This document shows positions 44,535-55,860 of a stretch of 64,000 nucleotides of DNA, piece after piece. This DNA is from Gari tellinella. Its lineage: Eukaryota > Mollusca > Bivalvia > Cardiida > Psammobiidae. The position numbers and the translations under genes were made by a program. The notes below the pieces were generated by a model, which was given only the letters and a program-made list of their open reading frames with translations, was not told the DNA's origin and made no database searches. Each line of letters begins with the position of its first letter. Within the stretch, counting starts at the first letter, position 1. The DNA lies in contig OV277857.1 in assembly GCA_922989275.2 (NCBI GenBank), positions 6,324,001-6,388,000 on the forward strand, in the 5' to 3' direction.

Positions 44535-44681
44535 GGAGTCTTACACAAAGCTTTTTGTTTTAGTGATGTAGGTTTGAACAGTATTAAATATTGTGACATT
44601 TTGCTGCAATGGGAGACTGTCGTCGCCATTAAGAAACAATTTAGTAGTGGGCGTACATATTGGGTTGACGGCTTGTAGCAC

Positions 44682-44924
44682 TGGGGCCCGTTTTACTAAA
44701 CTACTTACGCAAAATTGCGTAAGTCAAAATCGTTTAACTCTTATTTTTCGATCATAAACGTTTGCAAACAGCAAATAGCCAGATCAGAGGACGCGCTAAA
44801 AGCGCGTCCTCTGATCTGGCTATTTGCTGTTTGTAGCAAGTGATAATAAAAAATATAAATTAAAATTTAAAATATTTACTTACGCAAAAAATTTGCGTAA
44901 GTAGTTTAGTAAAACGGGCCCCTG
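44682..44924. mobile_element. GGGGCCC MITE with a core 1-type hairpin instead of core 3
   Basis: GGGGCCCGTTTTACTAAACT to AGTTTAGTAAAACGGGCCCC. Second layer ACTTACGCAAAATTGCGTAA mirrored. The centre is a 72-bp near-perfect hairpin GCAAACAGCAAATAGCCAGA..AGGACGCGCT/AAA/AGCGCGTCCT..TCTGGCTATTTGCTGTTTG. The outer CAAACAG and AGATCAGAG match core 1; the rest is new. Same framework as 44289, only 147 bp away. Confidence 0.92.
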
Positions 44925-45056
44925 GTGTACGTTAATGGGTGTACATGTATGTGTGACAGGACATAAAGTAGTGCTCAGTGCTTTCTAACTTCACCACAGT
45001 GGCATACAGCTGAGTCAACTGTACTCTTTTGGAAAAGAGTAAGGTTGAGTAATAAT

Positions 45057-45321
45057 AATAATAAACGTTCAACGTTCTTTCAGATTTGATAGAGTTCTTA
45101 AAAGAGGCAACCGAAACAGAGTTACGAGTTTCAGGTGAGAGAGAATTCCACATCTGCACGGCAGTCGGAAGAAACGAATTGGAATATAGTTGCCTTCGGC
45201 AAAAAGGGATCAGCATATTATCAGAATTTCTAAGTCGGTATGTAGAGGCATCGTTGACCATCGGAGGTAGTAAACAGGAGAGATATGAGGGGGTCATGCC
45301 ACTTACCATTTTATAAAACAT
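45057..45321 (-). pseudogene. LINE ORF C-terminal region
   Basis: MFYKMVSGMTPSYLSCLLPP, then a YRLRNSDNMLIPFCR segment and FLPTAVQMWNSLSPETRNSV. This is the familiar carboxy end of Jockey/CR1-type ORF2 proteins. Past TLNVYYYYY it reads into the TTA-repeat tail and flank. The upstream part (LEYADVVWGNCAKEEKDELD) lies in the same element with stops between. Confidence 0.85.
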
Positions 45322-45785
45322 TATAAGTTTGTTCTCATCTCGTCTTTTATCTAGCCTATCCTAGCCGGTTTCGCTATACAGGTTATCAATTGAGACACGT
45401 TGAATAGTTCCAGTGACGATTCTGGCTGCTTCACTCTGTATTTTGTCTAATTCGTCTTTTTCTTCTTTTGCACAATTGCCCCATACAACATCAGCATATT
45501 CAAGTACGGGTCTGTTAAAACTTAAGTATATGGTTTCCAAAGATTTTCTATCAAGTTTATATTTTATTTTCGTATATTATTTAACCTGCTCCAAGCATTG
45601 CCTGTTATATATTCTATGTGGACGTGCCATTTACCGTCATTTGAGAGATGAACACCTAAGCGCTTATGAAATAGAACTCGAGATATTTCTTCATTTTACA
45701 TTAATAATGTACGATTAGTTTTGTTTATTTTCCTTGAAAGAGCCAGCTATTCAGTTTTGGAAGGATTGAACGATACAAGCCAACG

Positions 45786-46757
45786 CTAAGCCCATTTTGA
45801 AATTATGGAAATGTCATAGTTAAAAGTTACAGCATCTGTATTATCATGTTCAACGATTAAGTAAAGGCTAGTGTCGGCTGCAAATAGACGAATATTAGAT
45901 TGAATATCGGAGACGATATCATTAATGCAAATAAGAAACAAAAGAGGGCCTATGATAGAGCCTTGTGGTACACCTGCATTTGTTGTTGACCAGTTAGAAG
46001 TTGTGCCGGGAAGTATTACCCGCTGTCTTCTGTTAGTTAGATAGTTAGAAAACCATTTTAGTAGGGAACCATTAATTCCTGCACCTTTTAGCTTCGTTAA
46101 AAGACCTTTGTGCCAGACACGGTCGAAGGCTTTGCTTATATCAAAGAAAACTGTTCGTACATCTTAACCTTCGTCTAATGCTTTATAAAGTGTTTTGTAG
46201 TAAAAGGTAAGTTGATTGACTGTTGAATCCCCCCTTATGAAACCAGATTGTAAATGCGACAGGAAATCATTGTCAAGTTGAAATTTGTGAACATGTTTAA
46301 AAATATGTCTTTCTAACACTTTATCTATATTACTAAGAAGTGATGTAGGACGGTAGTTATTGACGATAGAAGAGTCCCTTTTTAAAAAAATAGCACAAAC
46401 GTTAGCATCCCTCCACGATGAAGTTAATACACCTTCAGTTAAAGATTTATTGAAAAGATCACATAGTGGAGCACATAGTTCCCTCGAGACTTCACGGAGA
46501 ATACGGTCGTTTATGTCGTCTAGTCCTGAAGCTTTTCCTAACGGAAGACCTTCTAAGAGTGTAAGAATTTCATCAGTATTGAATATAATATGAGACAATA
46601 GAGAGTTATTTTGAGGAACAATTGGTACATTTATATTTTTATCATCAATTTTAGATTGATCTGTAAAGAAAGTGTTTAGAAGATCAGCTTTATCCTTATC
46701 ATCAACTGCAATCTCATTGTCATAATTGAGTGTTGGAATTGTAGTTTTTTTTTTCAT
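45786..46757 (-). pseudogene. LINE reverse transcriptase domain, inactivated
   Basis: The frame 46757-46164 contains LPLGKASGLDDINDRILREV (finger motif), NYRPTSLLSNIDKVLERHIF, then a LQSGFIRGDSTVNQL segment. A TAA at 46166-46164 interrupts just before FFDISKAFDRVWHKGLL, which continues in frame with NAGVPQGSIIGPLLFLICIN and RLFAADTSLYLI. The catalytic FADD is FAAD (45884-45873): the first active-site aspartate is replaced by alanine. This RT could not copy DNA even if the stop were read through. Confidence 0.9.
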
Positions 46758-47393
46758 TTGACGACATGAAGCTTTTAAGGGTTTTCCACCAATCGCGCGA
46801 GTTAGGAATGTTGGATGTTACATGCCATATTTGTAAAATGTTTTTGTTTTGCATCACGAATAAGAGATATAATTTCATAGAGGAGTTTTATTAATCTATG
46901 CCAGGTGTGAGGGGTGTTGTCTTTCTTAGCTTTTTTGTACAATCGTTTACGTACTCTTATTTTCCTTTTAATTGTTAATGTAATCCACGGAGGTTCTGAT
47001 GGTTTTATTGTAACAACTTTATTTGGGATGCATTGTTGACTTACATTTAAAATTCTTTCAGTATTTTTCTATTGTATTCGTTAATGTTATCGTCTTTAAC
47101 GTCAGTCAAGTCAGTCAGGTTAGCTTGTTCACGTAAATTGTCATAGTTTCCTTTATCATACTACCATACGTGTCTGTTATATGAATGAAGTTTGGGTCGT
47201 ATTTAAGAATGACGTAGATTGGACAATGATATCTATGTTCCTGATTTAAAACGGGTCACCAACACCACTAGATATAACGTTAGTATGTTTGTTTATTAAA
47301 ATGATATCAATAAGTGATGACGAGTGTTCAGTAAAATTAGTAGGTTCATAAAATCTTTGATTAAAACGAATCGACGGCATATGCAGGGCTCCA

Positions 47394-47574
47394 GATAAGG
47401 GGAGTATTTCAAGAGCTAAAATCTTATTTCTGCTTTAAACCCATGGTGTCACTACTCATTAGAATCGTCTCGAAGAGACGATTCTAATGAGTAGTAACAC
47501 CATAGGATTTGGTGCTAAAATAAATAAGAAAATGTTTGATTTGTTCGGTTTACTCCCTCTTATCTGGAGCCCTG
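47394..47574. mobile_element. CAGGG1 MITE inserted in the LINE
   Basis: CAGGGCTCCAGATAAG to TTATCTGGAGCCCTG with intact core 3. ATATG occurs immediately on both sides (47389-47393 and 47575-47579), a five-base match. It is younger than the LINE copy. Confidence 0.9.
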
Positions 47575-48069
47575 ATATGGAATTAACTTTCGGGCGGTAG
47601 GCTGTTTTAACACATTTAAGTTCAGGTCACCTGTAAGAACAACATCATTAATTAATACGTGAGTCGAAAGCAAAATTCATAGTCTTCAATCAGATTTAGG
47701 TAGGCTGAGTTAGAGTTTGGAGGTCTGTATAAAGTGACACGAAAGCGAATTAATCAAATACCAGGTTGAAAAGTAGACAAAATGGGCATTCTGTAAGCTA
47801 TTATGATATCAGATATAGTCTAGAAAATATTTTTTTTGTGCCTTATGATTTGTCTTATAAACTTGCTTTCATTAGCATAATTGGCAACTTTGTAGTATGG
47901 GCAAATTGGGTGCTAATTTTAAATGCTTAAATTTTACAAAATTGTGCAATAGTATGGCTTAAATAATAACACTTATATGATTTGAATTCTACATGTAAAA
48001 ACTGTCAAGCACCTTTCACACAATTGTTTCTAAATCAGACGGACCAGGTTACAATATCTAATGCAAATA

Positions 48070-48190
48070 CAGTCGAACTTCGATATCTCGAACTCGTTTA
48101 ACTCGAACTATCCGATGGTTCGACATATGAAGTGCACTATTTCATGCTCGGTTAAGTCGAAGATACACATATTTGAAAGTTAAAACGTGG
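48070..48190 (+). mobile_element. TA2 Tigger-like MITE, left half only
   Basis: TA then CAGTCGAACTTCGATATCTC through 'CTCGGTTAAGTCGAAG' and 'gaaagttaaaacgtggc'; the mirrored half is missing. Confidence 0.8.
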
Positions 48191-48239
48191 CGAGTGACGA
48201 GTATACGCTTCTTTTACAAAAGTTATGACTGTGCATTTG

Positions 48240-48486
48240 TCCTACATATGAGAACACGTTATACTTTCCCTTTTTTAAAAACGGAAACTAAACGCAAACG
48301 GATTGTAAAGACAATGACAACATTTTGATAATTCTGACTATTCATTTTAATTTGGGTGGCAAACAGTTTGGAGCCTGATCAGACGTCGGGTTACCCGGCG
48401 TCTGATCTGTTTCCAAACAGTTTACAAGGGAAATAATAGCTTTAGCTTAAACGCGTTTATTGGGAAAGATTAACGTCGTCTCTACT
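48240..48486. mobile_element. TA1 MITE carrying core 1b
   Basis: Left end worn ('gttatactttccc'), right end 'AACGTCGTCTCTACTG' then TA. Core 1b at 48360-48424 with stem CGTCGGG/CCCGGCG. Internal AACGCAAACG and AAACGCGTTTATTGGG are the framework signature. Confidence 0.75.
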
Positions 48487-48644
48487 GTATGCAAACTAGA
48501 AGACCATTTTCAAAGAGCTCCTACTCAGTATATGCTTTATTTTGCCATATTGCAATATATTGCAATAATATCAAACAACAACAACCAACATAAAATGTAA
48601 CAAGATGTGCTTATGAAACACTATGCTCCCATCACAATCTCAAA

Positions 48645-49110
48645 TATTTGTCAATTTGACCGCTGTGAACTTGACCTTGGACCCAACATGTCTATACATA
48701 TTCCAATACCTCTGCGTAGAGCAACATAGTACCAAGCATGAAGTCACTATCATCTGAGGGTCATATGTTAACTAGTTCACCTTTTGACCTCTGTGCCATT
48801 GAACTTTTGACTCGACATGTCTAAAATAGTATTAATAAAAAGAATAATAAGAGAAATATGTGCAACAAATATGAAGTCCCTATCTCTTGAGGGTCAAAGA
48901 TTCTGCACATTTCAAAAAAGTGTTCGTTTGACCTCTGTGACCTTGACCTCTGACTCAATTTGCCAATAAACTGCTTATTCATATACCTCTCCATATTGAC
49001 AACACATATGACGTGTATTGGGAGTGTATTGGTAAAAAGGTATTGCCAACGTTAAGGTTGCAAATAAATCTGACATATTTACGTCTGTGACCTTGATCTT
49101 TGACCCGACT
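48645..49110 (+). repeat. Diverged tandem repeat with TGACCTTGACCT motifs, about 4 units
   Basis: Units start near 48655, 48782, 48927 and 49082 (spacing about 125-155 bp). Each begins TTTGACC.CTGTG..CTTGACC and contains 'tatgaagtc..ctatc..tgagggtca' or relatives. Same family as 9560-9790. Not coding. Confidence 0.75.
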
Positions 49111-49358
49111 TGTTCAAAACCTGTATATTTATATAGATCTACCTACTTATATGGGCAACACATACACCATGTATTGGACGTTTTCCAGGTTTTTCTCAAA
49201 GTTATACATGATCGAGTAGTTTAAATTCCTCAACAATCACTACGATTTTGACAACAAAATGTTATTTAGAAAATGAGAAAGGGTGCTACAACAGGAAACT
49301 ATATTAAGGTATATAAAGAAAGACCCTGATTAAAAATCAGGAAGTAGAGCTCTACTCC

Positions 49359-49510
49359 TTCGCAAACAGAGTGGTTGAGTACCGGAACTCTTTACCAGAT
49401 AGTGTTGTCAGTGCTATATCCGTGACATCGTATGAAAGAAGACTGGACAAGTTCTGGAAGGAATCTGATCTAGTGTATAATTACGAAGCACAAATAGCAG
49501 CCGGACACAA
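49359..49510 (+). pseudogene. C-terminal fragment of a second LINE
   Basis: FANRVVEYRNSLPDSVVSAI, then SYERRLDKFWKESDLVYNYEA is the usual ORF2 end (F..RV...WNSLPD.VV.A.S..SF..RLDKFW) of CR1/Jockey-type LINEs. Only this end is present. The rest of the 142-aa ORF (to 49799) reads into flank with a half core 1b at 49622. The usual W is R here (EYRNSLP). Confidence 0.75.
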
Positions 49511-50512
49511 AATCTACAATATAATGAAGAGCTGGAGTAAGAGGCTGGTGACGACAAGCTTCTTCCAGAAGACGACTTATGGTAACTTATGGTATACGTA
49601 TTGGACAACATACAGACGAGTGACAAACAGTTTGAACCCAGATCACTGTTTGCACTCTAAGGCCAAGGGTGTTGATTTTCCCTCCCTATTACTACTCCCT
49701 CCGAATAAAACACACACTCTTTGTCTCCAAGTTGGTGTTGTTATAGATCTACATAGAGAAGGAACACTGTTACACCTATCTTACTGTACAACAAAGTAAA
49801 TTAGACTGATATAACCAGACCTCAAGTTTTAACCTCATGTTTTTTAAAAATTGATCTACTCATCACTGCATGTGACCACAGCATTCTAGATCCAGATCTA
49901 GTAGTCTCATCAATGAACCCCTGTGACGACAAGATAACTTTTGACGGGTGCCGTCCTCAGGACAGCGCCTGAAATCTTAAGATAGCTCACTGTCTCTAAC
50001 TGTACACAGAGTGGAGATCTAGCATAGATCTATGAACAGTTTAAAAGTAGATCTAGATCTAGATAATCTAGACTCTGTAGGTTTTTTTAGATCTATTTCT
50101 TTGCCAAATGGTTTTTTAAAAAAAGTCACATTTTAGCTGATCATATTTACCTACTGAATTATTAAACCTCTTCTAGAGTGTCCGCATTCCATCAACCTCG
50201 TCTGACCACAATTATCCAAGGTGACCTAGGCTATCGTTTCTCATAACTTCTATGACGTCATAAAATAGCGTGACGTCATATTCAGAAACCTCCTTCTCAG
50301 GACAGCATTCCCGGTCATTGTCCTGCTACTATATGTCGTTAACTGTTAGATAGTTGGTTACCTTATGAAATAGCATATGTGGATAATGATGTAGTAGAAA
50401 CCTTTAACGAGCGCATACACTGAGTGACTCGGCGTCTATTCAGGAGCCAACTATGTTTTGTATGTTTCCTAAATCATAATAGAACTAGATCTACCTAAAG
50501 ATCAGAGTTGTA
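49511..50512. other. No gene recognised
   Basis: Many AGATCTA words at 49.88-50.1 kb. No repeat family or coding signal recognised beyond the ORF tail. Confidence 0.4.
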
Positions 50513-50950
50513 GATAAGCAGAGTATTCGAGTACTTACCCTATTATTTCAAAACTAATGGGTGACAGTAAATCTAACCAACAAAAGCAATTTTTTTAAAG
50601 GAAACCCAATTATTTGAAAGTGATTGCTTAAAAACCAAACGAATACTCAATTGCTTATTATTTAATCGGGTTATCAACTGAACTTTTACTTTAGTCGAAC
50701 GTGTGTTTACAAACAAAAGTTTCATCTGAATGCACTGTTGAAAGGACCAGGATAAGAAATTTAAGTTTATTTTCCTACTGATACCCAATTATATTACAAA
50801 TCATGGGGTTCTGGACTGTGGATACCCAAATGAATTAGAAACCATGGGGTTGTGGTCAATGCAATACCCGATGATGTTCCAAAAAACCCTATTCCTTTAA
50901 AATCCGTGTATTGATACCCAATTCCAAGACAACGCTTATCTACAACTCTG
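50513..50950. mobile_element. TIR element with CAGAGTTGTAGATAAGC ends
   Basis: CAGAGTTGTAGATAAGC at 50513 and GCTTATCTACAACTCTG ending at 50950, 438 bp. The interior has GATACCCAA repeated near 50781, 50821 and 50914. No transposase ORF. TIR of 17 bp resembles hAT-type non-autonomous elements; unassigned. Confidence 0.75.
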
Positions 50951-51059
50951 TACATAAAGATTATCAATTTTAGAAAAGAAGGCAGACTAATTTTGCGTAT
51001 ACGTATTACAATGAACAACAGGCTCCAAGGTTATAAAGCGTTTCAGTTGAGTCTGAGTG

Positions 51060-51129
51060 CGTTCTCAAGCATTTGATTGTCAGATTTGAGCCTAGGCTCA
51101 AATCTGACCAATCAATTGCTTGAGAACGC
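51060..51129. repeat. Palindrome, arms about 33 bp
   Basis: CGTTCTCAAGCATTTGATTG..TCAGATTTGAGCC / TAG / GGCTCAAATCTGACC..CAATTGCTTGAGAACG. A further TTATAAAGCG/CGCTTTATAA pair frames it (51032 and 51126). Single copy in the window. Confidence 0.88.
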
Positions 51130-51292
51130 TTTATAATATTGGACCCAGTTGTTAACAAATATATCCTGCAAGAAGACTGAGATATCGTAGGTTACATGGG
51201 AACACACTTGGGACTTGGATCTTGGAACCGCCAACCCTCCACAGAAAGTCCGATGCCAGGCAACTGATGTTAGATAGATACATTGTACAATT

Positions 51293-51376
51293 ATCCATCA
51301 ATCCATCCATCTTCATGTTACATGCTACATGTAGATGGATGGATTGATGGATAGATGGATGGATGGATGGATGGAT
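51293..51376. repeat. Mirrored (ATCC)n / (GGAT)n microsatellite
   Basis: (TCCA)-type repeats on the left and (GGAT)-type on the right around ACATGCTACATGTAG, so the tract is an inverted repeat. It gives an HPSIHPSIHQSIH-like reading on the minus strand, not a gene. Confidence 0.9.
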
Positions 51377-52300
51377 ACGGGTTATGACGCCAAACATGAT
51401 GTAAAATATGTTTAAACTGAAATAAAATGACATGGTTTTATGGGCATAATGGCCAATAAATCAATCCGAAATGTAAACTGATTACAACACCTATACGAAT
51501 TTACTAGAGTTAATATACTGACACGAAAAAGAAACTTTGCACTTGTTTAGGAATTAAAATGTCTATTTTTTTTAAGAAATATGGGGAAAAGTCAGTGGTA
51601 TCAAAATGTTTGTAAATGTTTCTTTTACACGATGCTTATTTTTTTTAATCAAATTCGTGTAATTATAAATGCACTGTTGTCGCGTGAATGAAGTAGAGGA
51701 TAAAAGTAAAAGTTGCAAATCGGTATAGTTTCCTAAATTTTTGAAAAAGGAAATTGATTTAAATCTGTATGTGTAATTTTTCCTCATCTTACACTGGCCA
51801 ATGCAATAGTTCTCGAACGCACTGACCTGACGTAACGTCTTGTGACGTAAATTCGTCAACGTCAGGTATCTACCCTGACATGCTGGCTTGCTGAATCCTG
51901 ACTGATCTCTAACGCTTAACATTTTGACCGTTACGATGTCGAAGGGTCATGATAGTATTTCGATGGCAATCAAACTGCCCAGTGACGTTAGAGACGCTGA
52001 CGTCGGGTGAACGTTGCCGAAGGGTCTACACTCGTTCGTTTTCTTAAAGCCGTGGCAGCTTGTTAATGAGATTATCTGTTATATTATTATTGCATAATCA
52101 GTAAAGATATCGGTCAGTGAAAATATGTACTTGTGAACAGGCAGCACGTGCATAATAGCCATAATTGGTACGTTTGAATGACATCCAGGTCATACGCAAT
52201 ATAAAAGTGCACCGTTTCTTTTTCGTGTCAGTATAGTATTACATGTAATTTTGGTACGCAGTACAAACCATTAACCCTTCCATTCTCAATGACGCCAAAA
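51377..52300. other. No gene recognised
   Basis: Several ACGTCA/TGACGTAA words at 51.82-52.0 kb. No coding signal. The 116-aa minus ORF (51572-51922) has no recognisable motif. Confidence 0.4.
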
Positions 52301-52308
52301 CGCGCGAT

Positions 52309-52350
52309 TGCAAACAGTTTGGGACCTGATAAGGATCAAAACTGTTTGCC
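52309..52350. repeat. Core 1b with centre deleted
   Basis: GCAAACAGTTTGGGACCTGA directly followed by TAAGGATCAAAACTGTTTGC. The inner hairpin (CGCCG stem) is missing while outer arms remain. Confidence 0.88.
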
Positions 52351-52460
52351 ATTTGAAAGGGTTATACCTGTTTTAAACTGCCCGCTGGACAAATCACTTG
52401 TATGTTTTTTATGTGCAGAGCACTTTCTTAGCTAGGGCCACGGAGTAGTAGGACCATCTA

Positions 52461-52696
52461 CAGTGGAGAATGTGTTATTCTTTCCCAATAAACGCGTTTA
52501 CTCTAAAACTATTATTCGCAGTGCAAACAGTTTGGAGCCAGATCAGACGCCGGGTAACCCGGCGTCTGATCAGGCTCCAAACTGTTTGCCACCTAGATAA
52601 ACATGAAATATCAGAATTGTCCAAAAATTGTTCTTTTCTACGTTTTAGTGTTTTGCGTTTGCGTTTAAACGGGAAAGAATAACAGATTCTCCACTG
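52461..52696. mobile_element. TA1 MITE carrying core 1b, near-intact
   Basis: TA-CAGTGGAGAATGTGTTATTC to GAATAACAGATTCTCCACTG-TA, 236 bp. Core 1b at 52523-52589 with stem CGCCGGG/CCCGGCG. Mariner-like TA target. Copies: 48240, 55369, 58900, 60158 (nested pair), 61081. Confidence 0.93.
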
Positions 52697-52699
52697 TAA

Positions 52700-53362
52700 C
52701 TATTCCGTGCTAGGGCTAACTATCCTTCGTATAGAAACAATGAGAGGCGTAAAATGTGTATAATTATATATTCCGAGGTACAGTCATTATGCCCCCGGAC
52801 TGAACATTTAAAACACCTTTTTGGACGTCGTACATGGAGTAAAGGGTTAAAAATAGATACTAGAACTTACTGGAGTATTTTAATAAAGATCCGTAACTGT
52901 ATATTTAACAAGATGAACTAATGTGTGACTTATATAATCATTAAATATATGTTTTGCAATTACGCACCATAAATGGTTCTAAATTTGACCTAATTTCCTT
53001 CTCTACAAAGAACTCATGCCGTGCCTGTATAAAAATAAAAATATCAGATTTCAAGCAAATGCAATTTCCCAAGCTACATAATGGAAGCAGCATGCAGCAC
53101 GTTCTAAGAGTTTGTGTACCCTCGAACTCATACATTGATGCATTAGAGCGGACTATGCACCAGGTAAAATCTGCCACTTTTTTTAATCGCCAAATCGCAT
53201 CGTCTGTTTTAACATTTTCATTGCCATAATATCAAATGCTGTTATCTGCACTGACGTCTGTTTAAAGTTATATTTACATGTAAGCAGGGCTGCCATTCCT
53301 CCAGATTGTTTCGAAATCCTCGGATTAACAAGTAGAGAAATGTACACGTGAAGTGACAAATA
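52700..53362. other. No gene recognised; overlapping 70-90 aa ORFs
   Basis: ORFs at 52954-53229 (plus) and on the minus strand overlap each other and show no family motif. 'AGGGCTGCCATTCCTCCAGA' at about 53286 is a CAGGG2-like end without its partner. Confidence 0.4.
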
Positions 53363-53555
53363 CAGTCGAACTTCGATATCTCTAACTCGGTTATGTCGAA
53401 CATACCCGTATTTCAAAGTTTAAACGTGGCTAAGCCACGTTTTAACTTTGAAATATGGGTATGTTCGACTTAACCGAGCATATAATAATGCAGTTCACGT
53501 GTCGAACTATCGGATAGTCCGAGTAAAGCGAGTTCGACATATCGAAGTTCGACTG
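53363..53555. mobile_element. TA2 Tigger-like hairpin MITE, near-intact
   Basis: TA then CAGTCGAACTTCGATATCTC, inner stem CCACGTTTTAACTTTGAAAT mirrored, to ATATCGAAGTTCGACTG. Right TA is TT. One arm carries an extra block (TCGAACTATCGGATAGTCCG). Confidence 0.88.
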
Positions 53556-54299
53556 TTCGTGCTATTTTTGCCTCAGCTGTCATCAAGTGCCACTAATGTA
53601 TAGTCATAGCAAACAAGAAATATCTTTAAAAAAAGATATTCAGCGGAATGAGTAGTTGAACTAATGCTATAGATGGGTAAGCAAAATTGAATGAAATTGA
53701 GGTTTTCAAAGAATTGTAATATCTTGGATTGAAAATCAAAAAATACAAGTATACAATGGAAACAGTAACTTTTTTTTTAAAACAAAAATGCAAAACTATC
53801 ATGTACAGAAATGCAAAACAAAACAATCATTTAACTCATATCCTAGCTACTGGTAGGAGATCCTCACATTTATCTATTGTTCTATATATATCAAACTTCA
53901 TTCATAGAGTTTCTTGAAACAAACTATAACTAAATAAACTACTGTGCATGCTCTTACAGATACAACAGTCTGCTGTAGATTCTCTTACACTTCACTCTTG
54001 TAAATAATGATGAAACAACACAAGTGTGTTTAACTCACTTGAGGCTATTTATTATATTGCTATTAATGTATGGTAAATGTGTAAAAATAGTTAACAATTA
54101 AAAAAATTGGTAGTAAACAACAACAGAACACCTAGATTCCTCTGTATATCTATTTCAGAGATTTCAGATGTCTTACCCGGTATCTTAAAATAGAAGTATG
54201 ATTGCATCAGCACAGTAGTAAGAATTCAGTCTGTGTCTCTAAAGTTTACACTCACAATTCATATCTGGTAAAACTGTAATTTTGAATAGACCAGTCTAC

Positions 54300-54487
54300 A
54301 TGGTTCCAGATAAGAGGGAGTAAACTGGACAAATCACATTTTTTACTCATTTCAGCACCAAATCCTATGGTGTTACTACTCATTTGAATTGTCTCGAAGA
54401 GACGATTCAAACGAGTAGGACACCATTGCATTTAATGCAGAAATAAAGATTTTAAGTTTTGAAATACACCCCTTATCTGGAGCCCTG
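54300..54487. mobile_element. CAGGG1 MITE
   Basis: GGTTCCAGATAAGAGGG to CTTATCTGGAGCCCTG. Core 3 variant ATTTGAATTGTCTC/GAGACGATTCAAAC. Confidence 0.85.
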
Positions 54488-55368
54488 GCTTCTATCCAAT
54501 CAGACAATTCAGTTTTCAACAGGTGCTTTTGATTCTAAATTTCTGATCAAACATGATTGGTTGAACATGTTGGTCTAAATAGATACCATTCAGCTCCGCT
54601 GAAAAAGGAGAATTTACATGCATATTTTTGCTGTACTAAGAGATCTGAAGCAGCTATATGGTGTAGCGTGTCTTGTTCTGGTATCCGTTGGTATTAAAAG
54701 AGTGGGACATGCCGACATGGGTGATTAGTAACAAAGCAATGAACTATCTTATGAATATGTTGCCAATATCTATTTGAAGGAGCAGTTATTATGGCTTAAG
54801 GCTCAGGGTCTATTGATATGGAACAGTGCAATTAGATGTCCAAGAAAGAGGAAAGTGAATACAGAGGAACCAATGTGATGCCCTACTGTTTTGACAAAGT
54901 CCTCTGATTCTTTTGCATGCCCATGGTACACATGTACCATTAGACCATGGTCCGCTGGTACGTGTAAGCATTGCCGAATCCACTAGGCGCAAATGGGTTA
55001 TTTAATAGATACATGTGGACTAGAAGATGTCAGAAAATGACATTGTCCATTTGAAATTTCAGGGCTAATTAGGTTAAGTATTATTTCGATTTAACTAAAT
55101 TAGTTTATCAGATTCTACTCCGTTTTAAAAAAATCACTAATTAGACATCGATTTTCAAACACCGTGATTGATCCTGGTCTTCTCTGCTTACTATGTCCGA
55201 GCACCTCTTTGTAAACGAAGTATTTTAGAGTTTCAAAACTCTCTCTTACATTTTTAAAACATGTGCTATTATTGCCTGTCACAAACCGATGTATTGCCTT
55301 AGGATGTCCAAAATCTTAAAATTAATTAGGGGTTTCCTAGAGATTCAAATTCCTTATTCACGTAAAAC
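54488..55368. other. No gene recognised
   Basis: A short palindrome ATGGTACACATGTACCAT lies at about 54924. The minus ORF at 54810-54992 is unremarkable. Confidence 0.4.
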
Positions 55369-55609
55369 AGAATACAGAACTCTTTTCCGTTTAAACGCAA
55401 GCGAAACGCAAACGCATTGCAATAAAATGTAGAAAATGTCATTTTTTAAAAATGGCTAAAAATCAATTTTAAATCCGATTATCAAAGAGTTTCAAGCCAG
55501 ATCAGACGCCGGGTTTCCCGGCGTCTGATCTTGCTCCAAACTATGTGCAATGGACAATTATTTTAAATATAAACGCGTTTATTGGGCTAGAATAACGTCT
55601 TCTGTGCTG
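55369..55609. mobile_element. TA1 MITE carrying core 1b, worn
   Basis: Framework words GTTTAAACGCAAGCGAAACG and AAACGCGTTTATTGGG; core 1b at about 55485-55550 with stem CGCCGGG/CCCGGCG. End TTCTGTGCTG-TA. Confidence 0.8.
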
Positions 55610-55860
55610 TAACTAGCAAAATCGTATATTTACCAATTATCGACTACAAACATGGAAAACAACCTATTGTTAGGGTGATATTCTATTCCTTGGATGCTGA
55701 AGCACGTTCTTCTGTCATGGACAGGAAACTGCCTGACAAGTCAAATAACGGTAGGATTAAATTATACAGAATACATACATCTGCCTCTAAAGACGTTTTT
55801 CAATTCTATAAGGTTTAACCATGTCTTTACCATTTCACTGCTAAATCTTTCGTGAGATGT

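Larger units (their letters stand above)
45051..47770 (-). mobile_element. Dead LINE (Jockey/CR1-like), minus strand
   Basis: Order along the minus strand: endonuclease remnants (47770-47577: RPPNSNSAYLNLIEDYE, VLTGDLNLNVL; 47350-47240: FYEPTNFTEHSSSLIDIIL), linker (47030-46860: PPWITLTIKRKIRVRKRLYK), reverse transcriptase (46757-45786), C-terminal region (45700-45065), and a TTATTATTATTATTA tail at about 45065-45050 that marks the 3' end. The endonuclease is broken by a CAGGG1 MITE at 47394. Many stops and frameshifts. 5' end truncated or lost beyond 47770. Confidence 0.85.

Noticed and set aside
45086..45718. Plus-strand ORFs of 76 and 101 aa
   Set aside because: Antisense shadows of the minus-strand LINE.
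46360..46593. 77-aa plus-strand ORF
   Set aside because: Antisense of the LINE reverse transcriptase frame.
51152..51433. HPSIHPSIHQSIH protein
   Set aside because: Reading of the mirrored ATCC/GGAT microsatellite.
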